Of a DNA stretch of 64,000 nt, positions 21,901-31,614 are shown one piece after another. The stretch covers positions 12,026,501 through 12,090,500 of the forward strand of contig NC_088320.1 of assembly GCF_910592395.1 (NCBI RefSeq), in the 5' to 3' direction. This DNA comes from Lineus longissimus (taxonomy: Eukaryota > Nemertea > Pilidiophora > Heteronemertea > Lineidae). The notes under the pieces are model-generated. The model had not been told where the DNA came from, searched no databases, and saw only the letters and a list, made by a program, of their open reading frames with translations. Within the stretch, counting starts at the first letter, position 1; every line of letters starts with the position of its first letter. Made by a program: the position numbers and the translations under genes.

Positions 21901-23227
21901 ATTTATACAAGAGCTATGGACACACAAGTTAGATTGGGACGAACCGCTGCCGGACGAGCTTAACCATACTTGGAGAAGGTTGAGTCAGGAGCTGTCAACC
22001 GTGACACAATCATGTGCCATTGATCGCAAATACTTCGATTGTCAAAACACTAGCAACGATTTGTATGAGCTTCATGTATTTGCAGACGCGAGCCCAAAGG
22101 CCTACGGGGCTGTTGCATATTTGAAATGTGGCGGATGCACTTCACTTGTGATGGCAAAAACTCGGGTTGCGCCGATCAAACCCATCTCGCTGCCTAGATT
22201 AGAGCTAATGGCCGCTTTAATCGGATCACGTTTACTGAACTATCTTCACAGAGACCTCAAACAACTGATCAACATTGAACATGCATTCCTTTGGTCGGAC
22301 AGTCAGATAGTTCTACACTGGATACACAGTGAGAAAAAGCTGCCTTTATTCGTTGAGAACCGTGTAAGAGAAATACGTGCTTGCCAAGTCATAACCAGAT
22401 TCAAATACTGTCCCACAAAGGATAACCCTGTCGATATTCTTACTCGGGGAATGAATGCATCAGATCTTCAAAACGCCATACTCTGGTGGAACGGTCCACA
22501 CTGGCTTAGAACTTCTGAGTGGCCACAATGCGAGCTATTCGATGGTAAATCGCATACAATGGATACTGACAACGCTGATCATGATCCGGTCGTCATTGTA
22601 ACCAACGCAGTCGGTGAACCTGATGTAGACATGCGCATCACCAACGTAATCGACCCCGAACGTTACAGTTCGTATACGAAACTGTTGCGCATCAGTGCTC
22701 TCGTACTCAGATTTGTTGCAAATGCGAAAAAAAATCCCCAACTACAAAACGTTGGACCGCTCACGGCAGGTGAAATTCAAGACGCAGAAACAATGTGGAT
22801 TAAACATGTTCAACGTCAGAGCTACGGAGATGAGATCAAGACGTTAATGTCAAAACGTAGGACAGCAGGTCCACTCGTGAAACAACTTCGGTTATTTCTT
22901 GACAACGATGGAATATTACGCGCAGGCGGACGATTGCATAACGCGCCTATTGACTACGGAACGAAATTTCCGATTCTGATTCCATCTAGACATCGATTCG
23001 CGGAACTTATCATTTGGAATGCACATACGAACGTTCTTTATTCAGGATTACAATCTACTATCACGCGTATTCGCCAGCGTTTCTGGATTACCAACATTAG
23101 ACAGCGCGTAAAATCGTTGTTACGGCAGTGTGTCACTTGCAAGAGGGTTATGGGGAAACCATATAGGTCACCTATTCCACCACCATTACAAGCGTCGAGA
23201 CTACTTAAGGCACCCCATTTACTGTGA
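18959..23227 (+). CDS. BEL/Pao gag-pol polyprotein, truncated by frameshift in integrase
   Basis: A 1422-codon frame starting 38 bp after the 5' LTR (AAGATGGCAACG). Residues about 118-300 are a DUF1759-like gag region (FDGDLLKWQSFYDSF). Zinc knuckles lie at about 323-336 (C-x2-C-x4-H-x4-C) and 355-367, with a third Cys/His cluster after them. The protease motif is FDEG near 458. Reverse transcriptase covers about 740-880 with the catalytic box YVDN near 866 in place of YVDD. RNase H has FADAS near 1040, LELMAAL near 1081 and WSDSQ near 1112. The integrase zinc-binding region ends in CVTCK near 1391; the expected second His reads Tyr (NVLYSG). The frame is lost near position 23213, before the integrase core, and the remainder lies in other frames to 24146. 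Encodes particle and replication proteins of the retroelement, not a host function. Confidence 0.92.
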   Translation: MATHTRIRKSRGAYRGQISKSITKAETITSIELTEDHLDQLTAVEQHITKAFEQVKKLDAELLEITKDDDVAEVIVEADDHNAEVEEYLLKLKRHIERQTHKKKPTPTPAVVPPKAKTVRLPKLSLASFDGDLLKWQSFYDSFAASVHSYPDLDGFHKFQYLNAQLTGEASRVIQGLALTNANYAHALELLRNRYGQPHKLSSAYMKALWDLPKPSGEFTGLRHFYDTLEILIRGLDTLGKSENTYGDLLVPIVLEKLPGSIRQQLARTHGSSDWKLKDLRKNLLKEIEAIEEGNVTSYTTPSAISSSTAAFHTDTKPFHKTCAFCKDASHYSVNCKTVIDHDKRQQIVNRDRLCFNCLGNHKIKDCKSKRTCRHCSRKHHTSLCRSTNTGSETLMTQSTTCTDNEVKACRNTTQVHAKSVSAGDVNVGGLSKSGTVLLKTAIAEISSGSNTYTATILFDEGATRSFITKDFARKLDITTEGSQKIQLAAFGGKPSHVKSYDKVSFAVHTITGGKMDISALVVPKISAPIKNFVNASLLDLPHLRELPFAHPVSNVDSFEISVLIGADFYWDFVMDHVIRGPGPTAVQSKLGYLLSGPIYKESHESNTTILHIATNILDEKTKLQEYWDLETIGIKDDPSDLCKSMDFESYCETHLRFEDNGYIARLPWKAEYPPLPTNYDVCVRRTRNMIRKLSPDLRKMYNDIIQDQTRRDFIEEVPIDDVACGHYLPHRPVKKDSATTPIRIVYDCSCKVGEGASLNDCLETGPPLQNDLAAILVRFRLHHYALATDIEKAFLNVGLDAEDRKFTKFLWLTDSNDPNSAFKVYQFKVVLFGAVCSPFILNATVRSHLDKHESPVAADMKDNIYVDNVASGAESTHDTVKYYQESRKVMKSGGFNLRAWSSNCPELRKLAEADNVYNPDRIANVLGLDWDTEQDILRYSKRKIEPSIDNLVTKREVVQVTSSIYDPPGLLSPVHVMAKIFIQELWTHKLDWDEPLPDELNHTWRRLSQELSTVTQSCAIDRKYFDCQNTSNDLYELHVFADASPKAYGAVAYLKCGGCTSLVMAKTRVAPIKPISLPRLELMAALIGSRLLNYLHRDLKQLINIEHAFLWSDSQIVLHWIHSEKKLPLFVENRVREIRACQVITRFKYCPTKDNPVDILTRGMNASDLQNAILWWNGPHWLRTSEWPQCELFDGKSHTMDTDNADHDPVVIVTNAVGEPDVDMRITNVIDPERYSSYTKLLRISALVLRFVANAKKNPQLQNVGPLTAGEIQDAETMWIKHVQRQSYGDEIKTLMSKRRTAGPLVKQLRLFLDNDGILRAGGRLHNAPIDYGTKFPILIPSRHRFAELIIWNAHTNVLYSGLQSTITRIRQRFWITNIRQRVKSLLRQCVTCKRVMGKPYRSPIPPPLQASRLLKAPHLL

Positions 23228-24146
23228 CTGGTGTAGATTTCAGTGGTGCTTTATTCATACGAAACGAACACTTCCGAGCAAAATGATTTCTGACAATGCG
23301 TCAACCTATCTCTCTGCAGCTGCAGAACTCAAGCAGTTGTTTGAATCTGAATCAGTTAAAACCTATTTAGCTAACCGCCGTGTTGAATGGTTGTTCATAC
23401 CGAAACGGGCACCTTGGTACGGTGGTTTTTGGGAACGGTTGATTGGGTTGACAAAGACAGCCTTGAAAAAGGTGCTGGGCCGCCGTTTCTTAACGCTTGA
23501 TGAGTTACAGACTGTCCTCACCGAGATTGAGGCCATACTCAATGACCGACCGATCACATACCTGTCCTCAGATACTGATGATTTACAACCGCTTACGCCA
23601 TCGCATTTTTTACATGGTAGACCACTGTCTACTGTTCCTCATGAGTTGTACGATACTGATGAGTTGCGTGACCCAACGTTTGGCAGTCAGTCAGAATTGC
23701 AACGACGCGCTGTGTTGATGGCCAGTGTGCAAGCACAGTTTTGGAACCGGTGGTCACAAGCGTACCTAGCGGCTTTACGTGAAAGAGATCGCAATTGTGG
23801 TAAGGGCATTACGCAAAATCAGATTCAAGTTGGGGACATAGTGCTCATTCATGAAGACTGCGTACCACGTGTAAAGTTGCAACTTGCGCGTGTGTTGAGA
23901 TTGAATCGCGGTAATGATGGTTTAGTGCGTTCTGTAGACATCAAAACAAGCCGTGGTCAGACAAACCGCCCGATAACCAAATTGTATCCTTTGGAAACCA
24001 ACAATGGCGAGACAATATCGAGGCCTATTGAACATAACTCGCGTGTTCCTTTGTCAGACAATTCCGAGTGTGCAGCTGAGCACAGGCCTGTTAGACAAGC
24101 CGCCATTGAAGCGCGCCGACGCATTGCACTTATGTCCGATCCGTAA
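23210..24146 (+). pseudogene. BEL/Pao integrase remainder, frameshifted with internal deletion
   Basis: After the frame break, a short stretch reading VTGVDFSGALFIRN (first catalytic Asp) lies in a second frame. A further shift near 23268 gives LPSKMISDNASTY (second Asp) and later GGFWERLIGLTK (catalytic Glu), then a conserved BEL C-terminal tail to a stop at 24144-24146. About 40 residues normally found between VDF and the ISDN box are absent, so the core has both a deletion and two frame changes. The frame that starts at 23130 in the overlapping region is chance up to about 23265. Confidence 0.85.
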
Positions 24147-24486
24147 ATGGATTTCATGCCTTTATTGAGCTGAACATTTTGAATACTGACCTGAGTGTTT
24201 TGATGACATGACATAATCTTAAACGGTCAACTGTTTCTAGTGTCAATATTTTGATTCATTTTATCTGTTGTTTACGCATTTCATCTTTGCTACATACTTC
24301 GATGGTTTTAATCATTCTTTCACATTTGGTTGCGTTTGAATCTAGTCACTCAATTCGATTTATTCAATGTTTGTATGTTTGAGAAAATCAAAAAAATAGT
24401 TTGCCATTTCATAACATCATTGTATTTTGATGTGCGTTTCACCCAATTATTAGTTTATGTTCCAGTCACTTCCCGCCCGGGAGTAA
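24147..24486 (+). other. BEL 3' untranslated region
   Basis: Non-coding stretch between the end of pol and the 3' LTR. A clear polypurine tract is not obvious; CCCGGGAGTAA directly precedes the LTR. Confidence 0.7.
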
Positions 24487-24679
24487 TGTTGGGAACAGAT
24501 TATAGTCGCCGCCAATAGCTGGTCTATTGGAGTTATTGAATGTCTTTTAGAAACATGTATTTCTGAATTATGTAACTATATCACATGTTCATTCTGACTC
24601 GAGTCTAGTAATAAATCAGTTGAAGTTTTACATAGAACTGGGTGGTCGTTATTCCCTTAGAACCTGGGCATCCCCGACA
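24487..24679 (+). repeat. BEL 3' LTR
   Basis: Identical by eye to the 5' LTR over all 193 bp and followed by the target duplication AGTGT at 24680-24684. Confidence 0.93.
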
Positions 24680-24684
24680 AGTGT

Positions 24685-25517
24685 TGCAAACGCCGGTAGC
24701 CCCCCCTAATCGCTTTTGTGAAGGAGTGCGATATCGCCACACCCGAGTTGTCTAAGTTGGCTTGCGACTCTGCCTAAATCACTGGCACGATCTCCCGCAA
24801 AGAATTGAAGTTTGAAATAAGCTTGATCTCTATGTAGAGCGAAACGTTGCCTTGGCGACAGGTTACTACGAGTTATTTGATCATCAATATAGGCGGCAAT
24901 TTTGATAATTTTTGAGAGAAACATGGGCTTGGCCTGAGTGGGAACAACCTGAGCTCTTGCTTGCTCCCCTGCTATATGTTTTATGTACGATTTAACGAGC
25001 GGAGATGCCGCCGGGTTTCCCGCGCCTAGGATGTCACAATAGGAAGTACCTCTACCGCATTCTCTAAAGATGGCTTTATTCTTTGTTCCAACTCTGATGC
25101 AATAAAGCTTGCAAATTTAGCACAGGAGGGCGAATTTTGGAACGAGTCAGAAGGCGGGCGCTGAGAGTCAAATGCTTGCCCTTTAAAATTTCCCTTGAAA
25201 TGCTTAAAAAATGGCTCTATATGTCCACTCCATTATGTAGCCAGTTGGCTGTACTGTTGCGACATAGGGTCGTCAGGGGGAAGAATTTCATCCAAAGAAC
25301 TGGCATGCTCGTGCAACTGGCCGGCAACGAAATTATCTGGGTCTCTTAGCGCAATACTATTTACATCAAAGCTTAGCCGCCGGGAAAAAACGTCCTCAAA
25401 TTTTGGGCAAAATTGGGCGGGGAGTTGGGCTTTCTGTCCCTTGAGGTTTACCCAGCTTGGCGAGAACCTTGCAGAGCGCGAAGCTGACACCGGATCAAAT
25501 GGCATTTTAGTTCCCAT
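24685..25517 (-). pseudogene. tyrosine recombinase, N-terminal part
   Basis: Reading on the minus strand from an ATG at 25517 (context CCAACATGGG), the frame contains HEHASSLDEILPPDDP, then after a stop FFKHFKGNFKGQAFDSQ and CAKFASFIASELEQR, then AAYIDDQITRSNLSPRQRF and YFKLQFFAGDRASDLG. The Arg in DRASDLG is the probable first catalytic residue. Reading continues to the BEL insertion at 24684 and resumes at 18722. At least one stop (near 25240) and one frameshift (near the G6 run around 24703) are present, so the gene was already damaged or has decayed since. The encoded enzyme would integrate or excise a YR-type mobile element by Arg/His/Tyr strand exchange. Confidence 0.75.
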
Positions 25518-26277
25518 GTTGGCACGTTATACGCTCTAAAGCGTTGATTCTGCAAAACAAATAGAGATTACATTTAGGAAGGACAGAAAGCTCTCAACCC
25601 CCCACCCACGTGAAAAAGATCACTAGGGAAGTTACCCCGGGTGGAAGTCAAGAGCTAAACAAGGGCGCTAATCCTTGTTATCTGACATGGGTTTAGGAAC
25701 TCTAGGCTTTGTACTTACGAAACAAGGGACACAAATGCCGGCTTAGAAATTTTGCTCTTGCCCGCATGGCTTGGAATCGCCCGAAAATTCTAAAATTACG
25801 CAAGGGCGAACTGACAGCTCGTAGGGTGACTCTGACGTAAGCTTGCCCAATATATATGTGTGCACTGTCTGGCTTTGGCGATGTAAAATTGTAGAAAATT
25901 TTAGAGTTCGAATCAGACTAAAAAATAGTCGAGCGTGACTTCCCCTATATAGTCGCCTATCGGCGCGTTCAGAGAGGAACTGCAACGCCCGATTCATCTC
26001 TACTGTGCTCACTGGCGAGCCTACGCAAGACTCCCAAGGCGACAGTTATTTATATATCTCATATCTCTGGCTCGAGCACGCCCCCCAATGGTCTGCTACG
26101 ATGCCGTCCCCCCTAGCCGAGCGAAGAAGCTCCCTAGGGTGACCCGAAGAAAGATAGATAAAGAGCCGTGTGAGATTCAGGCAAGCCTGAGAGGAAAGAC
26201 ACAAAATACTGTGGTCGAAAATCGGAGAAAAGCAAAATGGACAGGAGGGGAAGCCAGTCGACCGACCAAGGAGGCGA
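25518..26277. other. 5' flank of the recombinase gene
   Basis: Probable promoter and leader region of the minus-strand recombinase. A TATATATCTCATAT stretch near 26050-26065 could be core promoter but is unproven. Open frames here are short and lack domains. Confidence 0.4.
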
Positions 26278-26342
26278 CAAAAGGCTGAATGAGGCCGAAC
26301 AAAAGGATTTCGCACACTCGTCGATGAAGTCACGTGGGGTGT
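26278..26342 (+). repeat. 65-bp direct repeat, right copy
   Basis: Identical by eye to 17692-17756 and in the same orientation. It lies about 0.76 kb upstream of the recombinase start. Confidence 0.8.
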
Positions 26343-26892
26343 AAAGCACTTTAGTATTGAACGAGACATGTCGCAGACGGTCAAAAAGGAACGTTCTTGT
26401 GAGATTTATTATGGACCGCTATCTATATCTTCTTCGAATATTTTTGTGAGTAGCTTGTTACTTTCTGATCACACGCTATATATTCCCATGGCAGTTAAAC
26501 CTTTGGGTATTGTCCCCCCCCCCCCCATCATTGGGTACATGACGAGGTTGTACCTGCCAGGTACAAATTGTCAGGTTGAGTTGTCCCTATGGCCAGGTTT
26601 TGGCATCTCAACAGTGCAGTGAGCGGATAGAAGAGATGATGGAAAGGTTCGGATTTTGTCCAAGGTATTTCTTTGTGTTGTATCCAATTCCACGCAAGTA
26701 ATGGTAGATATGGGGCACAAGGGGGTGAAGACTGTCTTGTCTCGCTTGTGGAGGTACCTGGCCCGATTTAGTCTGGTTGTGATTTCCTCATCTCTCTCCT
26801 CGCCGTCTTTCGGTTTGGTTGTGACTGTCTTATCTCTCTCACTGTGGTGGCAAGACGGTGGGGTGCCATGCCCAATTCGGCCTGGTTGTGAT

Positions 26893-27035
26893 TTCCTCAT
26901 CTCGAACCCAGGACCTTCCGATCACAAATCGGACCCTCTTTCACTGTACCACCGCGCTTCCCGCGTACCTCTCATTGGAAGTTTTACCTCTAGTGTCCCT
27001 GTGATATCAGCATGTTTTCGGAACTGGCCTCAGCG
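26893..27035 (-). mobile_element. SINE head and flank, second copy
   Basis: Minus-strand GGTGGTACAGTGAAAGAG and GGTTCGAG match the tRNA-like head of the SINE at 16248-16500. Similarity continues beyond the head into GTACCTCTCATTGGAAGT and TTTTACCTCTAGTGTCCCTG, also present at about 16480-16560, so a larger block is shared. The LINE-like tail is absent here. Confidence 0.65.
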
Positions 27036-27814
27036 AAACCAAATTCTGAGACATCGTTAGAATGGAGTATTAAAACATAAAGTTGGCACAGCTGTGCCCA
27101 ATACAACATTGTGTTTTGTATTTCCACCCGAAATACTATACAGAACTATGGCTGTGACCTAATCTCAGCACAGGCAGAGAGACGTGAATAACATTTCTGT
27201 TTGGAGAATGCTTAACCTCATGACAACCACATGACAGAGTCATTTTGTGTGGACATTGTATATAATGACGATTAACAAAGTCAGGCTGCAACTTGTCCAT
27301 GTTTATGAATGTCCGCCAACAATAAAGGTATTCATCAGCACACAATCTGATAAAAACAATTACTAGGCCTATACTGATGATTATGTTTTTTTGACCCTGC
27401 CGAGTAATCTTTTAGGACTCAAAATAGTCCGTCAGTTTCCTGATATAATTCACTGAAGTGATACTGAATGGTTGGCTGTGATTATGATGTGATTTAATAT
27501 CTTGCTGAAATGATGCGACATCGAGTAATAAGTTGTTATGTAGTCTTAGAAGACATTACCTATGGATCGGCAGCCACGGTAGCTTGACATGATCTTGTGA
27601 ACACTGCTGGAACAGTCGCCATCAGTACCGGCCAGCATGTGTTGCGATTCCTTTCCCAGCTGTCAGGAATACACTTGCATGAGGATGAAACACTGCTGGT
27701 TTCTATTTCATTCCATGTTCCAAGAGGACATAAGAAAATGACCGATAGCCTGTTGTTTAATTTCTATCTTCGATGGTAATAAGTTCATTGAGATGGTAAT
27801 CGACAGGACAGGTG
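27036..27814. other. no gene recognised
   Basis: Unassigned sequence leading into the satellite array. Open frames are short and lack features. Confidence 0.5.
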
Positions 27815-29098
27815 GGCACATTCGCCGATAGCAGTTGTGATTCTGTCCCAATCAAAGGGAAAACACTTACATAAACACCGATAGGTTGTTACAATGTCCC
27901 TGTCTTAGCTTATGTTTTGCTTGTGTTTTACATAAGGACCGATGGGCTGTTACTACATGTGCGTCCCTGTCTTAGCTTACGCTATACATAATGACTGATT
28001 ATGTCCCCATTTTTGGCTGCACTAAACATAAGGGCCGATATGTTGTTACTATGTCCGCATCTTAGGTTGCACTAAACATAAGGACCGATGTTGTTACTAT
28101 GTCCCCATCTTAGGTTGCACTAAACATAAGGACCGTTAGGTTGTAACTGTGTCCCCGTCTTAGGTTGCACTAAACATAAGGACCGATAGGTTGTTACTAT
28201 GTCCCCGTCTTAGCTTGCACTAAACATGAGGACCGATAAGTTGATACTGTGTCCCCATCTTAGGTTGCACTAAACATAAGGACCGATAGGTTGTGACTAT
28301 GTCCCCATTTTAGATTGCACTAAACATAAGGACCGATAGGTTGTTACTGTGTCCCCGTCTTAGGTTGCACTAAACATAATGACCGATAAGTTGTGACTAT
28401 GTCCCCATCTTAGGTTGCACTAAACATAAGGACCGATAGGTTGTGACCATGTCCCCATTTTAGGTTGCACTAAACATAAGGACCGATAGGTTGTTACTAT
28501 GTCCCAATCTTAGCTTACATTATAAACAATGACCGATATGTTGTGACTATGTCCCCATCTTAGGTTGCACTAAACATAATGACCGATAGGTTGTGACTAT
28601 GTCCCCATTTTAGATTGCACTAAACATAAGGACCGATAGGTTGTTACTGTGTCCCCGTCTTAGGTTGCACTAAACATAATGACCGATAGGTTGTGACTAT
28701 GTACCCATCTTAGGTTGCACTAAACATAAGGACCGATAGGTTGTGACCATGTCCCCATTTTAGGTTGCACTAAACATAAGGACCGATAGGTTGTTACTAT
28801 GTCCCAATTTTAGGTTGCACTAAACATAATAACCGATAGGTTGTGACTATGTCTCCATTTAAGGTTGCACTAAACATAAGGACCGATAGGTTGTTACTAT
28901 GTCCCCCTCTTAGCTTACATTATACACAATGACCGATGTTGTGACTATGTCCCCATCTTAGCTCATGCTATACACAATTAACGATAAGTTGTACTTATGT
29001 TACTATGTCCACGTCTTAGGTCACGCTAAACATAAGGACGACTGATAGGTTGTGACAATGCCCCCGTCTTAGCTCATGCTATACACAATGACCGGTCG
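27815..29098 (+). repeat. 50-bp tandem satellite, about 24 copies
   Basis: The unit contains TTGCACTAAACATAAGGACC then GATAGGTTGTKACTATGTCC and CCATCTTAGG, repeating every 50 bp. Central copies are very similar, edge copies are diverged (TTACATTATACACAATGACC variants). Two blocks of several units recur almost unchanged (about 28270-28500 and 28570-28800), indicating higher-order duplication. Confidence 0.92.
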
Positions 29099-29360
29099 GT
29101 GTCTGAGAGGGTGCCATGGTCTCCTGTAAACGCCCAGTTTCTGGCTGGACACCTGTGACTTTCACCGTCGGAGCATCCAGTTTGTGGAATGCTCTGTCCT
29201 TCGAGGTACGTGAGGTGAAATCTCTTCTCATTTTAGGAGACAACTCAAGGCTGTGCTTTTCACCCGGGCATATTTGTCAATGATGTAAAGCGCATGTGAG
29301 CAAATCATTGTGGGTGGGAAAGTGACATAGAGCAGTCCCCCTCCCTCTCGCACGTGGTCC

Positions 29361-29372
29361 ATAAATATATAA
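29361..29372 (+). promoter_or_regulatory. candidate TATA element
   Basis: ATAAATATATAA lies about 155 bp upstream of the ATG at 29526. It is plausible as a core promoter for the following gene but is unsupported by any transcript. Confidence 0.3.
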
Positions 29373-29525
29373 TTGGTCGCAAGCCGATCCGAGTTGTACC
29401 CGGAGACAATGTTCCAATGCCTTAGTTGGGAAAGCCACGGCCGGAGTGGAATTGGTCCATGCTAGGTTTACTGGAAAGAAAAACGACACAACAACTGCGC
29501 GTTTTATTCGTTCAGCAACTGAACA

Positions 29526-30316
29526 ATGGCTGATATTCTGAATAATATGTCCATGATGTCCGGACTGTCTGCAGATTATATGCCTAAGACATACAACGCT
29601 GACCAGCCAGAATCGCAGGAGAGCAACGTGAGCACCCCACCAATGAAAGGCTCGCCGATGAATATAAAAACACTGAAAGATGGAAGTAGTGGAAGGAGGG
29701 TGACTTGAACAAATTTGGAATACATTATGATGCAGGACCTGTCTCCCCTTATTCCATATTTCTCAAAGTCCAGAATGGTGGACATGCTCCGTCACTATTA
29801 GGGTCGAAGCGTTCAAGTTTTTTGCTTCAGTATGCCGAGCATGTAGAGAAACTGCAAGTGATTTTTGATGAAATATTCATTTTGAACCAGAATTCTTTTG
29901 AATTGCTGGAAGTTCGGTCACTCATGAATGGGTATCGTCGTACTCAGCTGACCGATGACAGTACCACTGGCAGCAGCATGACCATGACCAGTAGACCTAC
30001 GTGTAGGCCTGCAGAGGAGCAGGACCTTGGGGCTGGCCCAGCATGCCAAGCAGCAAACGATGACGACGAAATGGCTGACCGTGAAGCTCAAGCTCAAGCT
30101 GCTGAGAAAGAGGCAGAATGTGCGGATCAGGATACCGGGAATGGTATGGAACTGGAAGCACTACTAGACTGTCCCGAGGAAGACAAGACATGCAAGAGGA
30201 ACAAAGCAAAATTCATCGGCAGGAAAATTATGAATGAAATCGTCAGAGCCCAAAGAAGTGCAAACCACAGCCAGACTGAATATGTAGATATGGAGTTCAA
30301 TGAGTCACGTAACTGA
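29526..30316 (+). pseudogene. relative of the 8695-9731 gene, one frame change
   Basis: An ATG at 29526 (context GAACAATGGC) opens a 60-codon frame that ends at 29706-29708. From about 29690 another frame reads WKEGDLNKFGIHYD and continues to a stop at 30314-30316. DLNKFGI-Y and later FILNQNSFELLEV align with DLNKFGIQY and FVLDVNSFELIEM of the gene at 8695-9731, with the intervening EHVEKLQ resembling the matching region there. One base change in reading frame near GGAAGTAGTGGAAGG separates the halves, whereas the other copy reads straight through, so this is a frameshifted copy, a sequencing error or an unusual splice. The C-terminal half differs: acidic, Ala/Glu/Asp-rich, then a basic segment. 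Function unknown. Confidence 0.6.
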
Positions 30317-30524
30317 CCCATTCTTTGATGGTCGCGTCTAGAATTAGACAAGAGTCTTGACTTGATGCCATCTACAGTAGGCCTATAGGCCTATACAATC
30401 ATGAAAAACAGTGAGGACCAATACTCATGGTTTTCCCTGAGCCCACAATGATATTACTTTAAAGTATAAGGCTAGAAAAGAAAATCAAAATCGAATAAGA
30501 ACCATTCAGGCATTCTTCATTAGC

Positions 30525-30572
30525 TCACCTCTTAGCAGAGGTGAGCTTATCCCATACCGTGGCGTCCGTCGT

Positions 30573-30613
<41 letters not shown>

Positions 30614-30840
30614 CGTCGTCGTCCGTCGTCCGTTAGCAGGGCACGTTTCGTAACTGTTAAAGCTATTGAGTTGAAACTTGGTACACATGTACCCTTATGT
30701 AATGACACCTTGGAGACCAAGTTTCGGTCCGATTCGTTTCATGGTTTGGCCACCAGGGGGCCAAACGTTAAAAGTGAAAATATGCAATATCTCCCTTAAT
30801 AGTAGTCGGGAAATTTTGAAAAAAATATGGTAGGTACTTC
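30525..30840 (-). repeat. interspersed repeat, copy C, with CGT microsatellite
   Basis: Opens with a hairpin (AGCTCACCTCTTAGCAGAGG and TGAGCT), then a (CGT)n run at 30566-30633 with CCGT interruptions. Its inner portion (about 30640-30840: GTTTCGTAACTG, GGTACACATG, GGCCACCAGGGGGCC, GGTAGGTACTTC) is the inverted counterpart of 1751-1965. It abuts the truncated gypsy pol. Confidence 0.65.
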
Positions 30841-30848
30841 TAGCAAAG

Positions 30849-31612
30849 GTGCATCATATATTCTCCGGGTTTTTGAAGGTCACCTATATATTCACTACCG
30901 CTAAGCCGAATGCGACTGGCCACGGGTGGATAGCTGAACTCTCTCAGTTTCCATTGGCATTGAAATATCGCCCAGGCAAGCTCAATATCGATGCTGATAC
31001 CCTGTCTCGTTTGCCTATGGACATGTCTAAGTACATGAAACAATGTACAGAAACTGTACATCAGAAGGATGTGTCCGCTACACTGGAAGCTATGCAGACC
31101 AGTAAGAAGCTGGGATCAGATTGGGCAACTGTAGCTGCAATTAACCCAGTTCTTTTAGCTGAGCACTCACAGTCAATCTCTGCAATGTCTCGTGATGACA
31201 TTAGGACAAGTCAGGAGAAGGATTTAGTCGTCGGTCGGGTACTGAATCTCATGAAAGTCGGGAAATTGCCAACTTCCAAAGTTCGCCGTCAGGAAAGTCG
31301 CAGGGTTCAGGTTTTACTCAGGAGTTGGAATAAACTTGAGGTAGACAATCACGGTATTCTGTGGCGTAAGTGGATGTAAACAGTTGGTATTGCCGGAAAA
31401 GTTTCATTCTCTAGTTTACATATGCACAAGGAAATGGGTCATTTAGGAGCCGATCGAGTTGTGAATTCGGCTAGGGACAGATTTTATTGACCTAATATGC
31501 AATCAGACATTGAACACTTCATCGCTAAAAAGTGTAGTTGTCTGGTGAACAAGCGACCTCAGTTGCCACCGAGGGCACCACTAGTGAATTTTCAAATCGT
31601 CTGCTCCTTTTG
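30849..31612 (+). pseudogene. Ty3/gypsy RNase H end and integrase zinc region, broken
   Basis: The frame from about 30870 reads YIFTTAKPNATGHGWIAEL then KYRPGKLNIDADTLSRLP, the C-terminal end of a gypsy RNase H. A linker and the start of integrase follow (VRRQESRRVQVLLRSWNKLE) to a stop at 31379. Beyond it, in shifted frames, HKEMGHLGADRVVN and CSCLVNKRPQLPPRAP are recognisable as the H-H-C-C region, with a nonsense codon in DRFY*PNM. The 5' part of pol is missing, cut near 30870 where the interspersed repeat ends. Confidence 0.8.
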
Positions 31613-31614
31613 AC

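Larger units (their letters stand above)
18728..24679 (+). mobile_element. BEL/Pao LTR retrotransposon, complete ends, internally deleted
   Basis: A 5.95 kb element with two identical 193-bp LTRs, 5-bp target duplication AGTGT, a primer-binding-like site after the 5' LTR and one long gag-pol frame. Domain order is gag (DUF1759-like), zinc knuckles, aspartic protease, reverse transcriptase, RNase H and integrase, as in BEL/Pao. Identical LTRs indicate a very recent insertion, yet the integrase core is deleted and frameshifted, so this copy could not move by itself and was probably mobilised in trans or damaged after insertion. It lies in the opposite orientation inside a tyrosine-recombinase gene. 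Confidence 0.93.

Noticed and set aside
27815-29098. CRISPR array
   Set aside because: Units are contiguous 50-bp tandem repeats without unique spacers, in a eukaryotic context.
30506-30688. Poly-Asp open frame on the minus strand
   Set aside because: Encoded by the CGT microsatellite inside an interspersed repeat.
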